From Taeniopygia guttata (Eukaryota; Chordata; Aves; Passeriformes; Estrildidae): a DNA stretch of 64,000 bases. This document shows positions 12,203-24,000 of this stretch, one piece after another. Under the pieces are notes generated by a model. That model worked only from the letters and a program-made list of their open reading frames with translations, ran no database searches and had not been told where the DNA came from. Positions within the stretch are counted from its first letter, which is position 1. Every line of letters starts with the position of its first letter. The stretch covers positions 61,214,501 through 61,278,500 of the forward strand of contig NC_133024.1 of NCBI RefSeq assembly GCF_048771995.1. Direction: 5' to 3'. The translations under genes were made by a program, and so were the position numbers.

Positions 12203-15200
12203 CTGCAGAAGAGAACCAAAAAGAAGGAATTAGAGAAGGAACACTTACAGTTTGATGCTCTTTTATACCATCTTAATAAACTGCAGACTGTGCTCAAACC
12301 ACAAAGAATTTCTTCAATACATCCATTATGCATACACAATTAAAATAAATCTCTTCAATGAATTTGGTAAGGCCTCAAGCCAGGAGAGCAAACCATCTCT
12401 TCTCCTGTTTACTCGGTAATGGTCCCTTGGTGAAGTCAATGAGAATGTCTAATTTCACTGGGAGTCTTAGGCTATTGATTCCAAATTTTCTAGATTTCTC
12501 CAGAAACCTACAGATTAAGGATGCTACCAGATAAACCTTGCAGGGATGTCACCTCTTCATGTGCATATTTTTCTGTTCCTAATTCTGCTGGAGTTTCAGC
12601 TGTCTACCGTGGCTTTTTGGAAGTTTACAAGGTTTCACGTCTCTGCAGCAGTTGGTATCAAACCATCAGTTTTAGCGTATGATTGAAAGAGAGCTTCTTT
12701 GACTGCTTCTTGAAGCTGGAAGTTAATGTGTTTTTTTTACAGAACTTCTCCCTGTTTTTGACCCCCTGCATAATCTATCCACCTACAGCAGTACTTTCAA
12801 TGTAGAATATAAAAAAGAAACTGATGAGTATTTTCAGAGCAACGCTTCTGTGTACTTCACTAGCAAACTGAAACACCCACCTAGTCAGAAAAGCAAAGTC
12901 TCTTTCAAACACAACTTCTGAGATGAACCTGGCAGAATGTCAATGTTGGTTCAAACAAGAAAAGCTTCATCTCCATATTTTGGAATTTAGCTATCTCAGA
13001 GACAAGGTCGGAATTCCTCCCCCTAGGCTTTGTGAAAACTCCTATCAGTACATTTGTACAGTTCTCTGGTACTTACGCAGTGTTTATGTCTTACTTCCAT
13101 TAAAGTGCCTGAGGTACAGATGCTGTAGGGAATAACTTTTAAGTCCATTTTTTTGTTTTATCTTCTCAAATGCTTGACACTGAGTTTGCCTGATGTATCA
13201 CATTTCTTGTAAAAAGATATCTATGGTTCTAGCCTGAATAGGGTAAATGTTTGAGAAACTCTTCCGCAGAGCCAAATCCGTCCACAGGACTAGAAGTTCT
13301 TCTAGTCCACAGGACTAGAAGTTCACATCAAATTAACAACACTTGAAGCTTATACCAAGTTAGTAGTGTACAAAAACAACCTGCAGGCTTCAAGTAATAG
13401 CTATATGTAGGAGACATGATAATTATGATGAAATTATGCCCACTTGTGGAAGAAGACCAAAAGAGCCCGGCAATAAAAGGCCACTGCACTCTACAGGCAT
13501 GGGACTTCTTTAGTCAGAGAAAAAAGATTAACAGTAGGCTAAGATGCCACTGAGTATTTTCTGAAAGCAACCTTCATTCTTCATGCTGTGTAAGACCCCT
13601 TCCAAAGCACAGGAAGACGCAGCACACACAGTAACACTGCTGCTGCTGCTGCTGCTGCTGAGGGCTCCGCACGGAGGTCCCGCGGAGCCGCCACAGCATT
13701 TCAGTGGCGCCATCACGTGGCTGAAGGACACATCACAACTTGACCATGGAAAACGATTCCACCCCCAGGGCTTGGAAGCAAGTGATCCACCAGCTACATT
13801 GACAGACTCCAAATAATCTACAACACATCTGCTGTGTTTTCTTCCTGCTCATAAAATTCCGTATCAATCAAAATGTATCAAGATATAAACGGGAACATGC
13901 CAACAGTTCATGAGGAACCCACCATGAATTAAAAAATATCCCCATCATGTAGCTAAGGGTTATCCTTATGATCAAAATTATTTTGGCTACTACTTAGATG
14001 AGGTTCAGAAAAACTGAAGATGGAGCTCCTGGAGCAGGTCCAGAGGATGGTGACAAAGATATGAAGGGACTGGAGCATCTCTCCTGTGAGAAAAGGCTGA
14101 GGGAGCTGGGCCTGTTCAGTCTCAGTAAGAGATGACTGAGAAGGGCCCTCCCCAATATCTATGAATATCACTATCTGAAGGGAGGGTGCCTCCAGGCATT
14201 GCTTGGTGGTGCCCAGCAATAGGACAAGCGGCAAAGGACAGAAACTGCACAGGAAGCTCAAGAAAACACAAACAACAATTCTATTGCTATGGAACACTGA
14301 TGGCATTTGTGAAGTATGTGAAATTAGAAGGCACAAATATCAAGCTTCATAGATAAATCAGATTAACCCACAAGTCTGCCATCTGCTTCATATTTTTTTT
14401 ATCTGGCAACTTTTAGACTGAGTGCAGCAATTCCCCAGCTTGCTGGGTGTGGACACTGTAAGCAGTCAGTAAGCAGTGCTTTTTTTCCTATTAAGCAGCA
14501 TTAAAAATTAGGTGAGAATATTATTTTGTAATTTCCTATGTTTACATTTTCATGTAATTAATTGTTGTAGCTGCCAAGAATAGATGATTAATGTGTGTTC
14601 CATTTAAGCGAGAAGAATACACAGATCACAGAACTGGAATGAAAATATTTTCCATAATGTGAAACAGTTTGAAAATATTTGACTTACCATAGACCACTGG
14701 ATAGACAGTTCCCCTGATTCCTGAAGCTGGACAATGCATGTTCTTGCCATTTAAATATACATTTAATTCTACATGGTCATATGTAATGCCCTACAAAGTA
14801 CAGAAAATTAACAAAAAAAAACCCATCAACAAGTTTATACACATAAGGCTACTTGGCTTCCTTAGCCACAGGCAGATTTTAACACCATTATGCAAACCAC
14901 AGCATCCTAGAAAATCTTACTTGACAGATTCCTGACAAGGACTAAAAGTTAATAAATGACCAGTAACATCTGTATTTTCAAATACTCAGTATTCCTTAAT
15001 GCCTGTTCCAACTGGGATGCAGCACAGTACTGCACAATACACTTTGCATCTTACTGAGTTTACAGAACAAATTTCCAAACTTTACCACATTAAAGAAAAC
15101 ACAAGATGTTCAACAATTTTGAGTATGAGGTGGTTTGCAATCTTCTTGTTTGTATCTTCTCACAGAAATAACTTTAATAAATAATGATGCTAGGAACCAA

Positions 15201-18200
15201 GTTCATCCTTCCATACCTCCATATGGAAACCTCTCTCAGTTCATTTACTCTGCTGGCAGCAACAGTCTGTGGTTTCACACACAATGCTATAAATATGCTG
15301 ACCACAGAGCAGAAAGCAAACACTAACAAGATAGTAATTGACTAATCTGTTAGCAAAAGGTCTTTCCTCACTGCTTTGGTATGTCCGAGTGTGGCAATTT
15401 GTGCGCTCATGCAGGACTTCAAAAATTTGTTTTCATGACAGAACAAATTAACTTGATACTTATGGAAATGGGGAAGTTAGCAGTAACACATCAGTTATGT
15501 TTTTTGTGATTAGTTGAAGCTGTTCAGACCACACTAGTTCACCAAAGCCTGAAAGAGTTTGCAACCCTTCAAAAAACAATTTCAGAAGGGGATTAAAAGA
15601 ACAGTATTGTATCTGAGGGTTAAGGGTGGAGATGTCACCCTTACTTGTTTGCCGCTTCTAAAGATGGCATTTCTAACCATGGCTACAGAGAGGCAAGTTA
15701 CCTAGCATAAAAAAGTAGGGGTAATAAATGATCTCAATTTCATTGCATTGCTCTCATGTATTTTTGAAAATACGTAAGAGGACATGGAGAAAATGACGGT
15801 ACTAAAAAAGTAACACTTTGAACAAAATCACTTAAGGGTATTTTGAGAAACCTGAAATAGTAAGGTACAAAAAATTAAAATTTTCCCTCAGTTATTTTTC
15901 CAGTGAACATCACCCCCTCCTCACTCAATATCCCCAAAAACTACAAAAGTTTAACTAAAAATACAATTCATTTATCACCCAGGACCCATCTCTGCTCCCC
16001 TCTGTCCTTCTAATCATTAACCAGTTAGCTAAGGGTTCTTGAGTTCAGCTGGGCATGGTGCATAGACATGTAATGCATTCCAGCATGTTATTTGTTCAGG
16101 TAGGTCCCATCTCAAGCCATGTAAGATCCTTGTGATGGGAATTATCAGTCAGATAGATACTGCAATAGAGCACCAGAAACTATTTCTCAAACTCTGGTCA
16201 AGTCCATCTCTCATTAGGAACTTATCAATACCAAGAATGAAATCCACACATATCCAGGCTGCTGATTCATTCAAAGACAACATGAATCTATATCCCACCA
16301 CTTTCCAAAATGGGAGAAGCAAACTTAACAATTTGACTTAAATTTGTCTTTAAACAGAGCTGTAAATAAGAGGCATTTGAGAACAGATGAGGAAGTAAGA
16401 AAGTCTTAAGAAACTCACCACCACATCACCCTCCTGAGGAAGGTTGTTTGCTGGTAGCCTATTTTTCTCCTCATTGTTATAGTAGAGAGCCCCATCATTT
16501 CTCACCACCAGGCTGTGGACATCTCGACCAAGTGGAATTTGATTCAAGTTTGCTTTCTGGGTTGCAACTCCTATACCCCAAATTCCTAGAATGTGATATT
16601 AACACAGTAAGAAAAAAAAAAACATGTTATTTTGAAGACTGACTGAAGCACGACAGCATAAAGAATTTGTTTCTTAACTAATGCCACGATGGTACTACCA
16701 GCACATATCTCCTGGAAATACCAGAACTATTGTAGGTTAGCTCTGGCAGCTAAGCACCATCCAGCCAGTCATTCTCTTCCCCAGCCCACCCAGGCCCTCA
16801 TGGAATGGAGGAAGAGGAAAGGAAGAATAAAACTAAGAAAACTTGTGGCTAAAGATAAAAATTGTTTAGTTACTAAAGCAGAGGTGAAAGAGACAAGACA
16901 ACGTGCTACAATGGTAATCACTCACCACCTTCCATGGGTAGACTGATGCCCAGGCAATTCCCAAGTAAAAGATGGCTAATCTCCCTAAATCCCCTCCTCT
17001 CCCATTTATTCCTGAACAAGACAGGTGATATGTGGTTTGGAATATCTCTTTGGCTATTTTGGGTCATCCACCTGGTTATGTCCCCTTGCAAGTCCTTATG
17101 CAACCCTAATCGTATTCACTGGAAGGGTAGACTAAGAAAAAGAGGAGATTTTGATGCTGTGCAAGTCCTGCTCAGCAATCGCTAAAATATTGATGTGTTA
17201 TCAGTATTGTTTTGTTATCAGTATTGCTTTGGCCACAAATCTAAAACACACAAACACAGCAGCTACTATGAAGATAATTAACTTAATCCTGACCAGACTC
17301 AGCACAAGGAGACATGGGAGACTGAGGACAAACAGCATCTATCTTGAAAAAGAAGGATATCTGAGAAAGAGAATTGTAACCACTCAACTTTTATCCCCAG
17401 AAAAATACTGAAAACAAACTCTGAGGCTGTAGGTGGATACAAAAAATAAATCCAACTAGCATGGATCTGTAAACAACAAATTTTCCTTTTTCAACTAGTT
17501 AGATAAGTCTTATGGAAAAAAAGGAAGTGTTAATATTACAGACCTTAATCTGGCAATATTTTTGAAACTCATACAACACTGAAATAGTCAAATGATGAAA
17601 ACATGGTCTAGACAGTTACAGCAATACGAAGGCACAAGTGGTTAGAAAACTATTCCAGGATTACTCATCAATAGCACCCTGTCAAATCAAAAAAGATGAC
17701 TCAAGTGGGGTTTGAGGTTTTGCATTGAATGCACAAGGTCAGATACTGTTCTGTATTACTATCAGTTACTTGAATAACATGACGATCTGTTGATTAAATG
17801 TGCTGCCAATCCCAGCCTGACAGGACTGCAAGCTCTTGAGAGGCCTCTCAAGTTTAATGTGATCCTGACTAACTGGGTAGAAATAAAGAAAGTGTATCTG
17901 TTATTACTAAATGATAAAGAAGAGCAGGTAAGTAGGAACAATAAGTGGCACAAATACAGTGGTGGCTTGGTAACCAGTTCACAGACCACTTGCTGAGTGT
18001 GAGTGCTCTGCTGATGTGGAAAACTTCTGGATGTGTGGCATGCATAAAACTGATGAGGTAATTTACTGCTGCTGCAGCTGAAGCAGAGCATCCATTTTAA
18101 GCACTTTACCTCAAGATAAATTAGACTGACTAAAGATACTGTAGAAGAAACAACAAAACCAATTAAAAGTGTAAAAAATTTTATCTACAAGGACATAATG

Positions 18201-20990
18201 AAAGAAACCCCAACAAACTGGGACTTTTTAGTCCAGAGAAGACTAAAATAAGGCAAATATGTAAGAAACTTATTTTCAAAAGATGAAACTGTAGAATAAT
18301 TTATTCTAACACCAAGAATGAAAAGGTAAGAGTGTGATTCGACTTCAGAAAACTTTACAATAGTCAGGGTGACCTCATAGATAACCTCTAATTGACTGTG
18401 CAGGGATACTTCTGGAAATCTAAGATTTACTTTAAGTCTTCCACAATTTTCCTGCCTCGGGGCACAGGAATAGAGGAAAAAAGGCTCACAGGGACCAGGA
18501 GTGTTTATTTCCCATGTTTCTCAAGTGTAAGAACATGGGTACACTATCTGTGTGAATAATGACCATGTATGAACAACAGCTGCAATGGATTCTTCCCGAA
18601 ATAAAGGATAATAAAATTGCCAAGTTAAGATGAATATGGGCTTACATGTAGGTTCCAACTAACCAGCTAGCTGGACTGCAAGGTGTTGTGGGCAGATCTG
18701 TGTTCATGCTGCCTGTACTCTAATCCACCTGAAGGCAAACAAATCTTACCCAGAAAGTTTCAGCATCGAGCATGAGCTGGTACATAAGGCCTGCCTCTGG
18801 ACTAACACTTCCCTTCTTCTTCTCTCCCCACACACATACTTAGGGAAAGCACAGCTTCATTTTCAGAGTGTCTGCTAGCAACTTTGAAAATACAGGCTGA
18901 TTTTTCATGCCAGAATACAGGCAAGCCTGGAGTGCTCTCTGTAGTAGTGAAGCTGGCCATATTTGTAGGAGCAAATAAAGGAACAAGGTGCTGAAAGGCT
19001 CCTCAGAATAAGGCAGTGTCAGATAAGTGCTACACACTACATCTGAAGAGCAAAGGGTCGCACAAGCAGTGTTACCCTTGCTTGGGCAAACAGTGCCTGC
19101 CAAGAGCAAATGAGGGTAGACAAATAGATACAAGTATCACTGGATAAACTGCACTCCTTAAAAAATACTTCATAGCTACAGTGTTTTATGTGGTCATAGC
19201 ATTTATTGAGCAAAAATAATTTCTAAAATATGCCACCTGAAAAACATGCCTATAACAGCATACAAAACAATGAGGGGGTTAGTATTTGCACTCCTTTAGT
19301 AATACACTTAGTATTATTTTTAATATTTTAGAGTCAGAATTAAAAAAAAAAAGAAATTTCCTTTCACACAGTAACTTATAAATCTCTCTAATGTTCACAA
19401 GTTCAAGGATGCTATTAGAAAGATGCATGTGCTGAGCATTTGAGATACTGCCACCAGCAGGTAATGTAACATACCTCCCAAGTTTAAAGTTGTATATTTT
19501 TTGCTGACTAACCTGTGGACTGGATTTTAAACTCGAAATAACTCTTGTTCTGATGCAAAGGTGCATTGGCTAAGCAGCCTCCCGTGCCACATATTCTTCT
19601 GCCATTTTTAACAATGACAACATCTGTTCCTGCAAGAAGAAAAAAAAAAAATCCACAGAACTTCAAAACATTTTTAGAAATGTGAGAGGAGCCCTCAAAA
19701 GCCCTAAACATTGAGACCAGTTTTTTGCTACTTCTACCCCAAGTAAAAGCTTCATTAGTCTGTGAGAAATATGATGACAGGCCATGCTTTGAAGCAAGAG
19801 AAGGAACGTTGTTTACAAGCTAGTTCATCTTTCCACTAGGGTTTATTTATTTAATATCTATAACCCGATCTAATTTTCACCTCTCAGGCTTTACAGCACC
19901 ATGCTGATTACAGATTTTACTTAGCCACATCAGAAGCAAAACATACAATTTAGTAAGAAAGGGTTCAGTGTGAGACCAAAGCCCTGTACTCTGTTCTCTA
20001 ACATTGGAGAAAAAGCATTCTGCATCAAGAAGGAAAAGCATATCGGGTAAAAATGATTTGATGGAATTACAAGGTGTTTAGTTAGTCTCTGAAATGATCC
20101 TTCTATTAGAAATGTGCCAGTCAATACAGAGAGAAAATAAATCCTCTGCTTAGTTTTCCTTCTCCATTGGACTTCATCTTTATGCACTGTTGTCATGGCC
20201 AAGCACATGGGAGGCTGTGGCTAACAATTGTGCTCAAGCACCGGACCGTACCTATTCCTCCCCAACTCTCTCCCCTGCTCCGCTGCTGCTGGCCCCGGTT
20301 CCTCCTCTCCTGAACACAGCCCGGGCACGGTTGTGCGGACAGCTCATGCTAAGGGCATCCTCAAAAGAGCAGCACGGACAAGACTCTGCGCGGCCCGGCT
20401 CCTTCTTCATCTCCACTGCCGTAACTGGAGGGGGAGTCTAGCCGTCCCTAGAGATGTTTAAGGAAAGGCTGGACGTGGCATTAAGTGCCCTGGTCTGGCT
20501 GACGTGGTGGCACTGGGCCACAGGTGGGACTCGATGACCTCAGGAGCCTTTTCCAGCCTCCCAGATCCTGCGGTTCTGTGAACGCAGCCCCGCGGCTCCG
20601 AACCACCCGTGCCCACCCTGGCCACGACAGCCCCGCCAGGCGCCTGCCGCCCCCGGGCACCTCACACACCCACTGCGCCCATCGGCTTCAGCTAAACACA
20701 TGCTGCCTTAAACCACTTTTAAACCAAGCGTCCTTATTTCTTTTTTTCCCGAAAGCTGCCAATTCCTGCTAAAGAAGTAGCCCCAAAGTGACTTTCCTAG
20801 CGGTTACCCCGTGCCGCGCTCCGGGGCTGCGGCCCTGCCCGCCGGGGAGCCGCCCGCCGGCGGCAGCGCTCCTGCCCCGCTCACCCATGCGCTGCGTGTC
20901 CAGGTGCACGGCCGGCATCTCCTTGAGCGGGATGTGCCCGGCGCCGCCATCCCGGCACCAGGAGAAGCAGCAGAACACGGAGGCGGCCAT
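12105..20990 (-). CDS. SPRYD7: SPRY domain-containing protein 7 (SPRYD7/C13orf1), five coding exons
   Basis: Complete gene on the minus strand. Coding exons: 20885-20990, 19513-19629, 16419-16585, 14688-14790, 12105-12202 (591 bases, 196 residues plus TGA). Every intron is GT-AG and the phases join perfectly. The length equals human SPRYD7 (196 residues) and the sequence is near identical, for example 'GHIPLKEMPAV' in exon 1, 'GRRICGTGGCLANAPLHQNK' in exon 2, 'IWGIGVATQK' in exon 3, 'GITYDHVELNVYLNGKNMHC' in exon 4 and the C-terminal 'FEKILFEQQIF'. Nearly all of it from about residue 37 on is a single SPRY domain, a beta-sandwich protein-interaction fold; there is no RING, signal peptide or membrane segment. 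The ATG was chosen because it aligns with the human start and lies in the CpG island; the frame stays open seven codons upstream to another ATG. The biological role is not established. Confidence 0.97.
13281..13324. repeat. 19-bp direct repeat, 25-bp period, with hairpin
   Basis: The 19-base unit 'tccacaggactagaagttc' occurs at 13281-13299 and again, identical, at 13306-13324. Across the junction 'ggactagaa' and 'ttctagtcc' are inverted around 'gttc', so 13287-13308 can fold into a perfect 9-bp stem. It looks like a local tandem duplication. Confidence 0.85.
13637..13660. repeat. (CTG)8 trinucleotide repeat
   Basis: Eight uninterrupted CTG units (CAG on the transcribed SPRYD7 minus strand), deep in intron 4, followed by a short GC-rich patch. 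Leucine- or serine-run open frames across it are artefacts of the repeat. Confidence 0.95.
14022..14262 (+). mobile_element. CR1 LINE fragment, plus strand
   Basis: Contains the CR1 blocks 'ctcctggagcaggtccagag', 'gaaaaggctgagggagctgg' and 'aataggacaagcggcaaagg'. The 3' terminus with ATTCTATG units is absent, so both ends are missing. Inserted in SPRYD7 intron 4, antisense to that gene. Confidence 0.88.
14688..14790 (-). CDS. SPRYD7: SPRYD7 coding exon 4
   Basis: Acceptor TTTGTAG|GGCATT and donor CTATG|GTAAGT. Encodes 'GITYDHVELNVYLNGKNMHC' through 'IRGTVYPVVY'. 103 bases; ends in phase 1. Confidence 0.96.
14791..16418 (-). other. SPRYD7 intron 3
   Basis: About 1.6 kb of AT-rich sequence. 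Nothing beyond the splice sites is recognised. Confidence 0.8.
16419..16585 (-). CDS. SPRYD7: SPRYD7 coding exon 3
   Basis: Acceptor CATTCTAG|GAATTT and donor GTGGTG|GTGAGT. Encodes 'IWGIGVATQKANLNQIPLGR' through 'LPQEGDVV'. 167 bases; it ends in phase 0 after codon 130. Confidence 0.96.
16586..19512 (-). other. SPRYD7 intron 2
   Basis: About 2.9 kb of AT-rich intron. A faint CR1-like stretch ('tttagtccagagaagactaa', about 18,229-18,248) is too degraded to call firmly. Open frames of about 60-110 codons here have no recognisable content. Confidence 0.75.
19513..19629 (-). CDS. SPRYD7: SPRYD7 coding exon 2
   Basis: Acceptor TTCTTGCAG|GAACAG and donor ACAG|GTTAGT. Encodes 'GTDVVIVKNGRR' through 'YFEFKIQSTG', the start of the SPRY fold. 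117 bases, phase 1 at both ends. Confidence 0.96.
19630..20884 (-). other. SPRYD7 intron 1
   Basis: About 1.25 kb. The half nearest exon 1 is GC-rich and part of the CpG island. It contains a CR1 3' fragment at 20440-20582. Confidence 0.8.
20440..20582 (+). mobile_element. CR1 LINE 3'-end fragment, plus strand
   Basis: Only the last ~140 bases of a CR1: 'gtccctagagatgtttaagg', 'aaggctggacgtggca', 'gggactcgatgacctcagga' and a decayed terminal 'ggttctgtga'. It sits in SPRYD7 intron 1 at the edge of the CpG island. Confidence 0.88.
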
Positions 20991-21070
20991 GGCCGGCCGC
21001 ACCCCCCGCACCGCGCAGGCGCAACGGCCGCCGCGCGGGCCCGCCCCGCCGCGACATGGCGGGCGGGGAG
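20575..21070 (-). promoter_or_regulatory. CpG-island promoter of SPRYD7
   Basis: A dense cluster of CG dinucleotides and GC-rich sequence spanning SPRYD7 exon 1 and the region just upstream, in sharp contrast to the AT-rich flanks. Housekeeping-type vertebrate promoters look like this. No clear TATA box is seen on the minus strand. No gene was recognised diverging on the plus strand. Confidence 0.8.
20885..20990 (-). CDS. SPRYD7: SPRYD7 coding exon 1
   Basis: Encodes residues 1-35 plus the first base of codon 36. The N-terminus reads 'MAASVFCCFSWCRDGGAGH' and is cysteine-rich like the human one (MATSVLCCLRCCRDGG, from memory). The donor is G|GTGAGC, read from 20884 downward on the minus strand. 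Confidence 0.96.
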
Positions 21071-24000
21071 CGCCGCGCTGAGGGAGGGCTGAAGTGAAAT
21101 TAAAAAATAGTTCGACATTAACGCCCCGGCCTTCCTCTGGAAATTAAAATCTAGTGGACAACGAGTGCAGCCCCGACTGCTCTTTTTTTCCGCAGTTGTT
21201 GCCGTGGCGTGAGGCGCCCGGCGCAGCCACCTAAAGGACGTATTGTACGTATGTACATGCATATAAAGGATAATTCATGTATATATGTACATATATTAAA
21301 AAAGAGGACGCTGATTTATGATGGGCAGGTGGTAGGAGTGGCATCAACGAACCTCACACGTGAGAAGGGACTCCTTCATGGAAATTTACTGCTCAGTTAT
21401 TCCTGGCACCAAATAACAAGAACCCGGTTTATTTATTTCCTTTTTCTTTTTTTTTTTCCCCTCCACCTTTCTCGTTTTTAATTATTGGAAAACTCCGACG
21501 TGGCTCGGAGTGAAATGAAAGGGTCACACAAGCGGGCCTGCAGGTGCACCTGTGAGTTGCTCTTTCCTTTCCAGACCTCTGACTCCCGTCTCTGGGTCTC
21601 AACCCCCGGTGTTTGAAGAAGCGCGCTTTGCTCCTGGAGTACTTCTGCGTGTGCTCAAACCTCTCCTCGTTTACTCACTTAAATTCACCTGCAAAGACTG
21701 CTACAGTGGGCTGTCATTGCACTTACCATTTTGTTTTGTAAAGCACAAACTTTGTTTTTGGGGCCAGCTTTGTGTCCCTTTCACATGGGTATAATACTGC
21801 CTAATAAAAAGCTGTAACATGACTTGTGGTCTCTGGGTTATGTCTATTTTCTATGTCTATTTCTGCATTCCTACAGCACACACAGCATCCAGAGCAGGAC
21901 CCACAAACTGGGCTCCAACAAACACAGTAAATATTGATGACTAGAGAAGCCTACCTGTGCCCACTTAATATTTTTTTAATCTAGAGAAAAATATCAAATA
22001 AATGTGCCATGGCCTGCTGATATAGAATGTTTTGCTTACAGCAGGTAATTTAATTACTTGCATCTGAAGGCCTGTTTATCTCCAAACCAGTTGGGGATGA
22101 AATTGTTGTTTCTCATTATTTCAGTTGGTGTATTATTTTGTGGCATTTCACCTAGAAGACTCCCTTAACATTTTATTACAGTATGAAGTATGATGTAAGT
22201 AATGTAGCCCATGTGGTACTATGTTAACTGTCTTGTGGTGGCCAGGGGTTAATACAGATATTCAGAAATCCTTGTTAAAATAAACTTTCCTAGCCACAAA
22301 TCTCTTACTGGTCTGGATGGGCTGTATCAGTCACACTTACCCCCTTTTATTTGAAACATGAGGTAAAGTGCTGTCTTTCTCAAAATTATGCCTAAAACCA
22401 ATCTGATTTTAAGAGAAGCTTTAAAATGTGCTTCCTTTTTTTTTTATTGAACTTACTGTTACAGCCCATAAACATTTGGGGTCAAGAGCTCACTTCCTTA
22501 AAATATGCCAAATGGGATTAGTCTTGAACTTCCAAGAAGTAAATATTAGGTGGAAACTGATGTTTATTTATTTCATATGGAGGGCATCAGGATTCTTATT
22601 GGCATAGCTTGTTGTTCACAAATTTAGTCTCATTTAAGTCACTGTGGGATTTTACTGTGGGTTTGTTACAGAAAATGGTAAAAGATAAATATTAATATAG
22701 TTTTAAAAAGAAAAGAAAATGAAAAAAAACTTAGAGATTTAAGGTCTAAATGACTCCCTGTCCCATGTTTTTCTCTGCCCCACTATGTCCTTTCTTCTCC
22801 CAAATGAGCAGTGGGAGTACAAACACATCTCACCACATGAAGTCAGCATTGCCAAATCTGTTGGACTCAAGGGGATGAAGCTTTGGGGAGCACTGTCTGG
22901 CCGTGCCTCCCTGCCAGTTTCCTGCTCCACTACTCTCTGAACTGGAGAGGCTGGTTTTACAGGCCAGCAGACCGCAGCCCTCGTGCAGCAAAGCTCTCGC
23001 AGCAGCTTGGCCAAGCTGCCCGTGCTGCTTTGGAGCACGCTGTTTGCAGCGCCCGTGTGCATGGCGGGCGGGAAGCCTCGGGGACGGCTCATCCTTGCGC
23101 CCATCCTGTCTCCCTGCAGATGCAGAGCCCAGCTGCTGAGCAGCCTGCAGCGGCTGGTGGCACATCGGTTTGCGTGGTGAGGAGCAGGAATGGCAGCAGA
23201 CGTGTCTGTGTGCCCTGAGTGAAGGCTCTGGTGTCGAACACAGTCAAGCAGAATATACGCTGGTGTGGTGGAAGTAAGGCAAAAGTCAGCTGGTAAGAAA
23301 TGTGGTTTACTTGTATGCCTTTCTTGATGAGGTGAACAGTTGCAACAGGATAGCACTGTATTCCTAAATGTGCTTGTCAGCCTGTTTATAGAGTGTGTGA
23401 AGACCAAAAACTTAACAGTGCACAAAGAACTGCCCCAAAGAAATGAAGATCTTGCCTTCAATATTTAGAAGTATAATTGTGCTTGGTAATCATGGGTTAA
23501 TTCAGCTTCTGCCTTACTTGAATGTTCATTTCTTTCACGTGGGGAGGCCAAGTATTTTGGACCCTCCCACACTGGATGCAAAATTATGCTCGGCATGCCT
23601 AGACATGTTTGCTGATTGCAGCGTTTTAACTTTATTTCCTTGAACAGTAGCACCAGAGACATTTTGTCTGGGAACTGTGCTAGTACAACACAACCACTCC
23701 CATCCATTTCACAAATGCAGACTTATTTGGAGGACCTGCTGAAGGAAAATGATGGTCATTGACTTGTTTAATTCCCTGCCTTAGAGCTTCATTCACAAAA
23801 TACAACTATCTCTCATTGGCCCTTCAAAGTACATCTACTGGCTTCAAACAAGTATGTTTCAGAAAGGTTCTCTGATATGCCAAATTTGCAGGAGAGAGCA
23901 GCTCTCCCATTGTGGCAGCACACATTACAACAGTGTAATACATGACTAATCCGTTCACAGAGAAATAATTCCTCTTTGTCCTGCAAGTAAAAACCAATTG

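Larger units (their letters stand above)
12203..14687 (-). other. SPRYD7 intron 4
   Basis: About 2.5 kb. Holds a (CTG)8 run, a CR1 fragment and a compact direct/inverted repeat at 13281-13324, each listed separately. The short open frames inside are not supported. Confidence 0.8.

Noticed and set aside
18185-18310. Faint CR1-like sequence in SPRYD7 intron 2
   Set aside because: Only about 20-40 bases resemble CR1; too degraded to call by eye.
20804-21262. 152-codon minus-strand frame over SPRYD7 exon 1
   Set aside because: Wrong frame relative to SPRYD7, which is firmly set by homology; CpG-island artefact.
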